DNA of 16,696 nucleotides from DASWED01 sp036394995 (GTDB taxonomy: Bacteria > Actinomycetota > UBA4738 > JACQTL01), in contig DASWED010000091.1 in the NCBI GenBank assembly GCA_036394995.1, positions 1-16,696 on the forward strand. Direction: 5' to 3'. Below are positions 6,009 through 12,391 of this stretch, in pieces. The notes under the pieces are model-generated. The model was given only the letters and a program-made list of their open reading frames with translations. It was not told the origin of the DNA and did not search any database. How positions within the stretch are numbered: the first letter of the stretch is position 1; the number at the start of each line of letters is the position of its first letter. A program made the translations under genes and the position numbers.

Positions 6009-7217
6009 TCAGTGGTGGTGGTGCTCGGCGTCGTCGCCGTCGCCGCCGTGAGATTCCCCCGGTGGCGCGTTCATCATCCGGAGCATGGCGGGGCCGCCCG
6101 TGCGCAGGAACCTGACCACCAGGGCCGCGGCCAGGGCCAGGAAGACGATGTTGAGGATCGTCGTGTAGTTCCAGGTGACGCTGGCCTCGACCACCTTGGC
6201 GTGGACCTCGCTGTGGCTCGGCACCAAACCCACCAGCCCGAACAGGATCTCCACCAGGAACCCGGCCACGGCCATGGCCAGGTAGAAGGTCACGAACAGG
6301 AACGCGCTCACCTTGATCCCGTAGTACTTCCGGTAGATGTTGAGGATGGGGAGCACGATGAGGTCGGCGAAGATGAAGGCCGCCACCCCGCCGAAGCTGA
6401 TCCCGCCGTTCCACAGCACCGCGGCCAGCGGCACGTTCCCGATCGAGCACACGAACGAGAGCATGGCCACCAGCGGCCCCACCAGCGGCCCCCAGATCTT
6501 CGACAGCAGCGGGTGACCCTCGAAGAAGAAGCTCCGCCAGAACGACTCCGGCACCCACGCCGCCAGGGCCCCGGCGATGAGCAGCCCGATCGCGATGTCC
6601 TTCCAGATCGCGGCCCAGTCCATCACGAAGTAGTGGCTGGTGGCCGTGACCCCCTTGTCCGAGAACAGCCGGGACCGCAGGGACCCGCCGGAGACCGACA
6701 TGTCCATCTCGGCGTGGCCCTCCATGATCCCCCGGAGGCCCTTCTCGGCCTGGCGGCGGGCCAGCTCGACCAGCTTCGGCGAGAGGAACGTGCGAAACAG
6801 CAGCCCCACCACCATGATCATGAGCACGCCGCCCACGAACTCCGCGGCCGTGAACTGCCAACCGATCAGCAGGGTCAGGATCACCCCCAGCTCGATGACC
6901 AGGTTCGTCGAGGCGAACTCGAACGCCATGGCCGCGGTGAAGTCGGCCCCCTTGCGGAAGATCGAACGGGCCAGCGCGACCGCCGCGTAGGAGCAGGACG
7001 AGGACGCCGCGCCGAGGCCGCAGGCGATGGCCAGAGATCGCGGGGAGTCGTCGGGCAGCAGACGCGTCATCTCGGACTTCGACACCACGGCCTGCACGGC
7101 CCCCGACAGCGCGAATCCCAGGATCAGCGCCCACAGGATCTCCCAGGTCATGCCGCCGGTGAAGCTCAGCGCGTCGACGATCCCGCCGCCGACCGAGCCG
7201 AGGATCGCGTCTCCCAT
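6009..7217 (-). CDS. Permease of the PF03773 (ArsP/YraQ-like) family, probably metal- or thiol-stress linked
   Basis: A 402-aa polytopic inner-membrane permease. It has two similar halves: LIL..FALSGAVQAV followed by SSSCSYAAVALARSIFRKG (72-90) and AFEFASTNLVIELGVIL in the first, SFVCSIGNVPLAAVLWNGG (254-272) and IFADLIVLPIL in the second. The Cys-Ser pairs C75 and C257 and this arrangement are characteristic of PF03773 permeases, whose studied member ArsP exports trivalent organoarsenicals. The middle loop (about 145-200) is hydrophilic, and the C-terminus is a GDGDDAEHHHH tail that could bind metal. The promoter carries a perfect CsoR-family-like operator (7231-7247), suggesting repression relieved by Cu(I), Ni/Co, persulfide or aldehyde. 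ATG start: a TATACT box ends 10 bases upstream. Substrate is not known. Confidence 0.85.
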   Translation of the reverse strand: MGDAILGSVGGGIVDALSFTGGMTWEILWALILGFALSGAVQAVVSKSEMTRLLPDDSPRSLAIACGLGAASSSCSYAAVALARSIFRKGADFTAAMAFEFASTNLVIELGVILTLLIGWQFTAAEFVGGVLMIMVVGLLFRTFLSPKLVELARRQAEKGLRGIMEGHAEMDMSVSGGSLRSRLFSDKGVTATSHYFVMDWAAIWKDIAIGLLIAGALAAWVPESFWRSFFFEGHPLLSKIWGPLVGPLVAMLSFVCSIGNVPLAAVLWNGGISFGGVAAFIFADLIVLPILNIYRKYYGIKVSAFLFVTFYLAMAVAGFLVEILFGLVGLVPSHSEVHAKVVEASVTWNYTTILNIVFLALAAALVVRFLRTGGPAMLRMMNAPPGESHGGDGDDAEHHHH

Positions 7218-7227
7218 GGCGCCCGTG

Positions 7228-7257
7228 AGTATACCCCCAGGGGGTATTATGGGTCAC
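7228..7257 (-). promoter_or_regulatory. Promoter of the permease gene (GTGACC-18-TATACT)
   Basis: On the minus strand -35 GTGACC (7252-7257), an 18-bp spacer and -10 TATACT (7228-7233) are the best match to a housekeeping promoter in the window. The start codon is 10 bases after the -10, so the leader is a few bases long. The CsoR-like palindrome covers the spacer and half of the -10. Confidence 0.65.
7231..7247. promoter_or_regulatory. CsoR/RcnR-family-like operator ATACCCCCAGGGGGTAT
   Basis: A perfect 17-bp palindrome (ATACCCCC, central A, GGGGGTAT). G/C tracts flanked by ATA/TAT are the known form of operators for the CsoR/RcnR/CstR/FrmR repressor family. Its position over the permease promoter fits simple repression. 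No csoR-type gene is in the window, so the regulator and its ligand are unknown. Confidence 0.7.
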
Positions 7258-7284
7258 ATCCTCGCGCCGGCCGCCCTGCCGCGC

Positions 7285-7290
7285 TAACGT
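7285..7290 (+). promoter_or_regulatory. Putative -10 box (TAACGT) of pncB
   Basis: TAACGT ends 9 bases before the pncB ATG at 7300, implying a very short leader; no Shine-Dalgarno is present. A second candidate, TATTAT at 7245-7250, overlaps the CsoR-like operator and would give a leader of about 43 bases. Confidence 0.4.
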
Positions 7291-7299
7291 CGCGGCGTC

Positions 7300-8616
7300 A
7301 TGGGGCTCGGACTGCTCACGGACCTGTACGAGCTCAACATGGCCGCGAGCTACCTCCGCCGGGACATGGTCGCCCCCGCCACGTTCAGCCTGTTCGTTCG
7401 GGGCCTCCCCCCGGAGCGCGGGTTCGCCGTCGTCGCGGGGCTGGAGGACTGCCTCGACTACCTGGAGTCGCTCCGGTTCGACGACACGGACCTCGCGTAC
7501 CTGCGCGAGCTCGGGTTCCGCCCGGACGACGTGGAGCGGTTCGCCGCCCTCCGGTTCACCGGGGAGGTCTGGGCGGTCCCGGAGGGCCGGATGATGTTCT
7601 CCGGCGAACCCGTCCTGGAGGTCACCGCCCCGATCGCGGAGGCCCAGCTTGCCGAGACGTATCTGCTGAACCAGGTGACGCTCCACGCCACGCTGGCCTC
7701 GAAGGCGGCGCGGTGCCGGATCGCGGCCGGGGACCGCGACGTGGTGGACTTCGCGTTCCGGCGGACCCACGGGGTGGGCGCGGCCATGGCCCTCGCCCGG
7801 GCCACCGCCATGTGCGGCTTCTCGGCCACCAGCAACGTGGAGGCGGCCCGGCGGTACGGCCTGCGGGCCGCCGGGACCATGGCCCATTCCTACATCGAGG
7901 CCTTCCCCACGGAGCGGGACGCCTTCGTGGCGTTCGCCGAGGACTTCCCCGGCCGGGTGACGTTCCTGGTGGACACGTACGACACGGCCCGCGGCGTGGA
8001 CGCGGCCATCGGCGTCATCCGGGACCTCCGGCTGGAAGGGGAGCTGGCCGTCCGGCTCGATTCGGGCGACCTCGACGCACTGTCCCGTGAGGCCCGCCGG
8101 CGCCTGGACGGGGCGGGCCTCACCCGGGTGCGGATCTTCGCCAGCGGCGGGCTGGACGACATCGAGATCGAACGCCTGGTCACGGGTGGCGCGCCGATCG
8201 ACGCGTTCGGCGTGGGGACCCGCCTGGGGGTGTCGGCCGACGCGCCGTACCTGGACACGGTCTACAAGCTGGTAGAGGTGGACGGGCGGCCGGTGGCCAA
8301 GCTCTCCACCGGAAAAGCCACGTGGCCGGGCCGCAAGCAGGTGTTCCGGGGCCCGCGGCCGGGGGACGACGTCATCGGCCTCCGCGACGAGCCCGCACCG
8401 GAGGGCGCCCGGCCACTCCTGGAGCGGGTCATGGCGACCGGCTGGCGGACCGGACCCCCCGGGACCCTGGAGGCCGCGCGGGGCCGGTTCGAGGAGGACC
8501 TCTCGACGCTGCCGGAGGGAGCGCGCCGCCTGGACCGGCCGGATGCTCCGGTTCCGGAGCCGAGCGCGGCTCTCCGGGACCTGTCCCGCCGGGTCTCGTC
8601 TCAGCACGGGGCGTGA
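7300..8616 (+). CDS. pncB: Nicotinate phosphoribosyltransferase
   Basis: A 438-aa cytoplasmic enzyme that joins nicotinate to PRPP (ATP-assisted) to give nicotinate mononucleotide, the entry step of the Preiss-Handler NAD salvage route. Visible family segments in order: LTDLYELNMA (6-15), FSLFVRGLPPERGF (29-42), ATLASKAARCR (130-140), FRRTHGVGAAMAL (153-165), SNVEAARRYGLRAAGTMAHS (178-197) with the conserved His196, VDTYDT (224-229), VRLDSGDLDAL (251-261), FASGGLDD (280-287) and DAFGVGTRLGVSADAPYLD (301-319) of the phosphate-binding end. Length is normal. The start is the first ATG, with a TAACGT box 9 bases upstream. It is divergent from the permease and followed after 80 bases by an unrelated wall hydrolase, so it is probably monocistronic. 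Confidence 0.95.
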   Translation: MGLGLLTDLYELNMAASYLRRDMVAPATFSLFVRGLPPERGFAVVAGLEDCLDYLESLRFDDTDLAYLRELGFRPDDVERFAALRFTGEVWAVPEGRMMFSGEPVLEVTAPIAEAQLAETYLLNQVTLHATLASKAARCRIAAGDRDVVDFAFRRTHGVGAAMALARATAMCGFSATSNVEAARRYGLRAAGTMAHSYIEAFPTERDAFVAFAEDFPGRVTFLVDTYDTARGVDAAIGVIRDLRLEGELAVRLDSGDLDALSREARRRLDGAGLTRVRIFASGGLDDIEIERLVTGGAPIDAFGVGTRLGVSADAPYLDTVYKLVEVDGRPVAKLSTGKATWPGRKQVFRGPRPGDDVIGLRDEPAPEGARPLLERVMATGWRTGPPGTLEAARGRFEEDLSTLPEGARRLDRPDAPVPEPSAALRDLSRRVSSQHGA

Positions 8617-8658
8617 CGGAATTTCCGGCCCGAAAGCGGACCGATCGGGGCAATGACG

Positions 8659-8688
8659 TTGACGAACGGGGGAACGTCCGGTTAGGTA
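8659..8688 (+). promoter_or_regulatory. Putative promoter of the M23 peptidase gene
   Basis: TTGACG (8659-8664) is followed after 18 bases by TAGGTA (8683-8688), or after 17 by TTAGGT. The -10 ends 8-9 bases before the ATG at 8697, again a very short leader. The -10 match is only fair. Confidence 0.4.
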
Positions 8689-8696
8689 GGTGACCC

Positions 8697-10094
8697 ATGC
8701 GAGCGAACCGAGGACGCTCCCGCGCTGGTGCACGTCGCCTGACCGGCGCGGCCGTGGCGGTGCTGATGCTCCTCGGGATGCTCGACATCGCTCCCGCCGG
8801 CGCCGACACGAAGTCCGAGCTGAAGGCGGCTCGCGCTCGCCTGGCCACCCTCGAGCGCGAGATCGGCGAGGCCGGGGCCCGGCTGGACACCGTGCAGCAG
8901 GAGATGGCCGACCAGCGGGCCAGGCTCGCGTCCCTCCAGCAGGAACTCAACGAGCTGGCCGTGAAGCTCGACGAGGCCCAGAACGCCTACGACGCCACGG
9001 TGGGCCAGATCGTCGAGACGGAAGATCGAATCGACGCCGCCGAGGCCCGCCTCGCCGAGCTCCAGGGCCGGCTGGACCAGCGGGCCCGCGCCGCGTACGA
9101 GGATGGGCCCGCGTCCAGCCTCGGGTTCATCCTGGGATCAACCTCGCTCACGGACCTGTCCGACCGCCTGGAGTTCGCGAACGAGCTGTCCCGGTCCGAC
9201 ACCGAGCTGGCCGCGGAGGTGCAGAACCGCAGGAACGACCTGGCCGACCAGAAGGACCACCTCGAGGACGTGCAGTCACAGCAGTTCGCGGCGCTCACCA
9301 ATCTGAACACACAGAAGGAAGCCCTCGACTCGAAGTTCGCGGAGGCCCAGGGCATCTACGACGACCTCACGGCGAAGGCAGCCGAGGTCGATCAGCTGCT
9401 CGGGAGCCTGGCGTCCAATCGCAACGAGGTGGACGGCCTGGTGCTGAAGCTCAAGAACCAGCTGCGGGCCGAGGAGATCGCCGCGGCCAAGGAGGCCGCC
9501 CGCGAGGCCGCGGAGGCGAAGCGCAAGGCCGCCGAGGCGGCCAGGCGCGAACGGGAGCGCGAGAAGAACCAGCACGACCACGACACCGACCCGGGCGGGG
9601 GCGGTGGCGGCGGGGGCGGTGGCGGCGGCGGCGGGGGCGGTGGCTCTGCCGAGGGCTCGCCGTTCTCCGTGTGCCCGGTGGACCAGCCTCGGGCCTACGG
9701 CGACTCGTTCGGCGCCCCGCGCTACGCCGGCGGCTACCACCCCCACGCCGGGAACGACATCATGGCTCCGGAGGGGACCATCGTCCGGGCTCCGTTCTCC
9801 GGCACCGTGGAGCAGCATCCCAACTCCCTCGGGGGGAACGCGATCATCGAGTACGGCAGCGAGGGGTACGTGTACGGCGCCCACCTGACCGGGTATGCAG
9901 CCACCGGCTCGGTGAGCGCCGGCGACGTCATCGGCTACGTGGGCAACACCGGCGACGCCATGGGCGGCCCGTACCACCTCCACTTCGAGTGGCACCCGGA
10001 CGTGATCCCCGCGGACCCGTATCGGAGCTCGTACGGCTACACGGTGATCGGCGACGCCATCGACCCGTACCCGTACCTGAACCAGGTCTGCTGA
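8697..10094 (+). CDS. Secreted coiled-coil M23 (LytM) metallopeptidase
   Basis: A 465-aa exported peptidoglycan endopeptidase. Residues 1-36 form a signal peptide (basic MRANRGRSRAGARR, hydrophobic core, cleavage near AGA). Residues 38-290 are a long coiled coil with the EnvC/NlpD-like SLGFILGSTSLTDLSDRLEF module at 141-160. Next come a His/Asp patch (QHDHDTD) and a run of 17 glycines (300-316), then the M23 domain (320-465). The zinc ligands are all present: H350 and D354 in HAGND, H427 and H429 in YHLHFE. C326 and the C-terminal C465 may form a disulfide that closes the domain. Known: such proteins either cut peptide crosslinks or activate amidases at division; with intact ligands this one is likely enzymatic. 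ATG start chosen because it leads directly into the signal peptide. Confidence 0.92.
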   Translation: MRANRGRSRAGARRLTGAAVAVLMLLGMLDIAPAGADTKSELKAARARLATLEREIGEAGARLDTVQQEMADQRARLASLQQELNELAVKLDEAQNAYDATVGQIVETEDRIDAAEARLAELQGRLDQRARAAYEDGPASSLGFILGSTSLTDLSDRLEFANELSRSDTELAAEVQNRRNDLADQKDHLEDVQSQQFAALTNLNTQKEALDSKFAEAQGIYDDLTAKAAEVDQLLGSLASNRNEVDGLVLKLKNQLRAEEIAAAKEAAREAAEAKRKAAEAARREREREKNQHDHDTDPGGGGGGGGGGGGGGGGGSAEGSPFSVCPVDQPRAYGDSFGAPRYAGGYHPHAGNDIMAPEGTIVRAPFSGTVEQHPNSLGGNAIIEYGSEGYVYGAHLTGYAATGSVSAGDVIGYVGNTGDAMGGPYHLHFEWHPDVIPADPYRSSYGYTVIGDAIDPYPYLNQVC

Positions 10095-10104
10095 CCCTCC
10101 GGGC

Positions 10105-10302
10105 TCACGCCTCCCGAAGGCCCATCCGGTACACCTCGCGGTCCCCGTCCAGATCGAGGAGGGCGACCTCCTCCACCCCCGTCGCCAGCAGGTCGGCCCA
10201 CCTCCCGCCCAGCCAGGCCTCGGCCTCCTCCCGGCCCGGGAACGCCTCCGAACGGCCCGTCTCGGACCCGGCCCCGTCGAGAAGGGCCCACGCGAAGCTC
10301 AC
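10105..10302 (-). CDS. Small conserved 65-aa protein of unknown function
   Basis: A 65-aa soluble protein starting MSFAWALLDGAG and ending YRMGLREA. It reads as a compact alpha/beta domain: a beta strand (FAWALLD), a turn, a helix (REEAEAWLGGRWADLLATG), a strand (VEEVALLDLD) and a final strand (REVYRMGL). I recognise it as resembling short proteins common in actinobacteria, but know of no assigned function. It is GTG-started; TACCCT (10309-10314) lies 6 bases before the GTG, and the GGAGGG touching the start is too close to act as a ribosome binding site. It converges on the M23 gene with 10 bases between stops and is divergent from the NlpC/P60 gene. Confidence 0.75.
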   Translation of the reverse strand: MSFAWALLDGAGSETGRSEAFPGREEAEAWLGGRWADLLATGVEEVALLDLDGDREVYRMGLREA

Positions 10303-10308
10303 CCCTCC

Positions 10309-10314
10309 AGGGTA
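10309..10314 (-). promoter_or_regulatory. Putative -10 box (TACCCT) of the 65-aa protein gene
   Basis: TACCCT on the minus strand, 6 bases before the GTG start at 10302; leaderless arrangement. Confidence 0.45.
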
Positions 10315-10386
10315 GCCCCTCCGGGGCGGATCCCCGCCAGACAGGGCTCCTGACCTGTGCGTTCGCCTTCCTCATGGCTGCCCGCG

Positions 10387-10392
10387 TAGGGT
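10387..10392 (+). promoter_or_regulatory. Alternative upstream -10 box (TAGGGT) for the NlpC/P60 gene
   Basis: TAGGGT lies 6 bases before a GTG at 10399 that is in frame with the NlpC/P60 gene. It could start a longer mRNA, or a leaderless form with 23 extra residues ahead of the signal peptide. The ATG at 10468 is preferred. Confidence 0.3.
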
Positions 10393-10432
10393 CCTGGGGT
10401 GCTGCTTCGGGCAGGAGCGCACGGCGTTCCGT

Positions 10433-10460
10433 TCAAGTTTGGGCCCCCCATATCCGAAAG
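10433..10460 (+). promoter_or_regulatory. Candidate sigma-28 (FliA/SigD/WhiG-type) promoter: TCAAGTTT-N12-TCCGAAAG
   Basis: TCAAGTTT (10433-10440) matches seven of eight bases of the FliA -35 TAAAGTTT, and TCCGAAAG (10453-10460) keeps the CCGA core of GCCGATAA. The spacer is 12 bases. The -10 ends 7 bases before the ATG at 10468, as expected for a leaderless start there. The stretch is AT-richer than its surroundings. CCCCC and GGGGG at 10445-10449 and 10462-10466 could also form a hairpin. Confidence 0.5.
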
Positions 10461-10467
10461 AGGGGGT

Positions 10468-11760
10468 ATGACCCCGCGGCCCCCCTCGCGGCGCCTGTTC
10501 GCCGTGTTCACGCTTGTCGCAGGACTTCTCGGCCTCCTGGCCGTTCCCTCCATGGCAGCCTCCTTTCCCTCCGTCCGGGACACCGGCGGCATCCTCGGCG
10601 GCGACCCCGCGGTGGGCCCGCCGGAGGACCAGGCCCCGGCTCCGGCGCTCCAGGCGAAGACCTCGCAGTGGACCGACGTCCCCAGCGGCTACTGGGCGAA
10701 GTCGGCCATCGACGCCGTGGCCGGCTCGAAGACCTGGATGCGCGACTTCGGCCTGAAGACCTTCAAGCCCGACGCCCTCGAGACCCGGGCGCTGTTCGCG
10801 AAGGCCGTGGTCATGGCGTTCGCCCCGGACGAGAGCCGGGACCCCAAGCTGAAGTTCGTCGACGTGAGCTCGGACGACCCGCTGGAGCCGTACATCAACG
10901 TCGCGGCGAAGCTGGGGTGGATGCTCCCGTTGGGAACGTCGTTCTACCCGAAGGACCCCGTGACCACCATCCAGGTGCACCGGGCGCTCCTGTGGGCACT
11001 GGGCCTCGACGACGTGGTGGCTGGCGCGAACGCCATCCACACCACCGACGGGTACGTCTTCGAGCACGGAGCCTCGTTCGGCGTCCGCCTGCTGGGGAAC
11101 TCGCTCGGCCTCCGCTACAACCACGACCAGGAGTCCCTGGACGTCGGCCCGGGAAGCCGGCTCCCCCGTTCCGAGGTGGCGTGGTCGCTGTACCGGGCGT
11201 GGGTCATCGAGAACTCGGAGTCCTGGCGCCTCTCGTCCGCCCAGGCCTTCAAGACCATCCACCTGGGGCCGGTGCCGGAGTCGTTCCGCCCGGTGGTGGA
11301 GTTCGCCATGAAGTTCGTGGGCTACCCGTACATCTACGCCGGGGAGTGGGACGTCAAGACGCCGTCGGGCTACTGCTGCGGCGCCCAGCCCCGGGGCGGG
11401 TTCGACTGCTCCGGCCTGATGTGGTGGGTCCTGCGTGCCCCCGACGGCATCTACGACAACACGAAGGTCCGCCCCTACCAGGGGTACATCCTGGGCGAAC
11501 GCTCGTCGAACGACATGGCCCACGCCATCCCGAAGGCCGAGCGCCTGACGTTCGACCAGTCCAAGGCCGGCGACCTCCAGTTCTACGACAGCAACCACGA
11601 CGGGACCGTGGACCACGTCGACCTGTACCTGGGGTGGGGCTGGGTCCTGGACTCCGGGTCGAACGGCGTGACCATGATCCGGGTGGTCGATCCCGACAGC
11701 TGGTACCGCGAGACCTTCGTGTGGGGCCGCCGCCTGGTCCCGGCGAACACCAAGTCCTAG
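10468..11760 (+). CDS. Secreted SLH-like/NlpC-P60 cell-wall hydrolase
   Basis: A 430-aa exported cysteine peptidase. MTPRPPSRR, a hydrophobic core and cleavage near SMAAS make a clear signal peptide; this and the sigma-28-like promoter decide for the ATG at 10468 over an in-frame GTG 69 bases upstream. Residues 68-245 hold S-layer-homology-like repeats (WTDVPSGYWAKSAIDAV; FVDVSSDDPLEPYINVAAKL; LPRSEVAWSLYRAW), which may bind cell-wall polymers. The C-terminal NlpC/P60 domain (about 275-425) has the catalytic Cys314 in FDCSGLMWW and the His383 in DHVDLYLG. The loop before this His, DSNHDGTVD (374-382), has the spacing of a calcium-binding EF-hand loop. Known: NlpC/P60 enzymes cleave stem peptides of peptidoglycan. 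It converges on the receiver gene with 7 bases between stops. Confidence 0.88.
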   Translation: MTPRPPSRRLFAVFTLVAGLLGLLAVPSMAASFPSVRDTGGILGGDPAVGPPEDQAPAPALQAKTSQWTDVPSGYWAKSAIDAVAGSKTWMRDFGLKTFKPDALETRALFAKAVVMAFAPDESRDPKLKFVDVSSDDPLEPYINVAAKLGWMLPLGTSFYPKDPVTTIQVHRALLWALGLDDVVAGANAIHTTDGYVFEHGASFGVRLLGNSLGLRYNHDQESLDVGPGSRLPRSEVAWSLYRAWVIENSESWRLSSAQAFKTIHLGPVPESFRPVVEFAMKFVGYPYIYAGEWDVKTPSGYCCGAQPRGGFDCSGLMWWVLRAPDGIYDNTKVRPYQGYILGERSSNDMAHAIPKAERLTFDQSKAGDLQFYDSNHDGTVDHVDLYLGWGWVLDSGSNGVTMIRVVDPDSWYRETFVWGRRLVPANTKS

Positions 11761-11767
11761 CTCCGCG

Positions 11768-12136
11768 CTACGGCGGGCCGATCACCCGCTCCACCGCCTC
11801 GAGCATCTGGGCCATGCTGAACGGCCGGCGGAGCTCGGCCTCCACCGGGATCAGCATGAGCTTCCCGGTCTCCCCCTGCGGGGCCATGAACACGATGATC
11901 TTCGTGTCGGCGATCGCCGGATCCTCCCGGACGGCCCGTAGCGTGGCCCAGCCGTCGCTCTCCGGTAGCTCGGCGTCCAGCATCAGGAGGTGGTACGGCT
12001 CCGAACGGAGGGACTCGATGCCGTCCTCCCCGTTCGTGCACTCCTCCACCTCGTAGCCCTCCAGGCGCAGGCGCAGCACCGGCTGGTGCATGAACTCGGG
12101 CCGGTTGTCCACGAACAGGATCCGCTTCTTCGCCAC
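11768..12136 (-). CDS. Stand-alone receiver-like domain with altered phosphorylation pocket
   Basis: A 122-aa CheY-like receiver domain with no output domain. The usual acidic pair is D10-N11 (in ILFVDNRPEF), the phospho-acceptor Asp54 is kept (LLMLDAELPESDGW), the switch Thr/Ser is Met84 (IVFMAP), and the conserved Lys before Pro is Arg104 (LRRPF). Three of the five pocket residues are therefore changed, so normal phosphotransfer switching is doubtful; it may act as a phosphorylation-independent adaptor. It is the last gene of the larE operon, 9 bases after the NIL-domain gene, and starts with GTG behind a weak GGCGGG. No histidine kinase is in the window. Confidence 0.82.
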   Translation of the reverse strand: MAKKRILFVDNRPEFMHQPVLRLRLEGYEVEECTNGEDGIESLRSEPYHLLMLDAELPESDGWATLRAVREDPAIADTKIIVFMAPQGETGKLMLIPVEAELRRPFSMAQMLEAVERVIGPP

Positions 12137-12145
12137 GTCGCCCGC

Positions 12146-12391
12146 CTATTCCGTGAGCCGCTCCACGGTGATCCCGCGCTCGGCCAGCCACGCCACCGCG
12201 TCCGCCACAGACCGCTCGTCCCCGGACATCTCCAGGATGACCCAGGCGAACCGGTCGTCCACGTTCGCCCCCCGGATGTTCGTCACCACGTCGAACCGCT
12301 TCCCCAGCTCGTAGACGACGGGCTCGTCGATGAGGTGCTCGGGGAACGTGAGATGGAACCGCGTACCGCCTGGCGGACCGCCCCCGCTCAC
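12146..12391 (-). CDS. Stand-alone NIL-domain protein
   Basis: An 81-aa protein. After a Gly-rich start (MSGGGPPGGT), residues 11-79 match the NIL domain (ferredoxin-like beta-alpha-beta fold): RFHLTFPEHLIDEPVVYELG, then VVTNIRGANVDD, WVILEMSGDERSVADAVAWL and ERGITVERL. NIL domains occur at the C-terminus of the methionine importer ATPase MetN, where they bind the amino acid, and next to ferredoxin domains in proteins tied to sulfide assimilation into homocysteine. The GTG start overlaps the larE stop (GTGA), so its synthesis is coupled to LarE. A link to sulfur metabolism is inferred from this and the domain's known partners. Confidence 0.78.
   Translation of the reverse strand: MSGGGPPGGTRFHLTFPEHLIDEPVVYELGKRFDVVTNIRGANVDDRFAWVILEMSGDERSVADAVAWLAERGITVERLTE

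Noticed and set aside
6012..8090. A 692-codon plus-strand open frame
   Set aside because: It is antisense to the permease and out of frame with pncB, both of which are well-recognised families; its translation is low-complexity.
5110..8733. A 1207-codon open frame on the minus strand running through permease and pncB
   Set aside because: Only its last 258 codons are a real gene. The rest is a GC-rich shadow of the permease and pncB, with no domain and extreme Arg/Gly/Pro composition.
10399..10467. Riboswitch or other structured leader RNA upstream of the NlpC/P60 gene (wall hydrolases are often under ydaO riboswitches)
   Set aside because: No ydaO-type conserved blocks are present and the segment is under 70 bases; the sigma-28-like promoter explains the odd AT-rich bases better.
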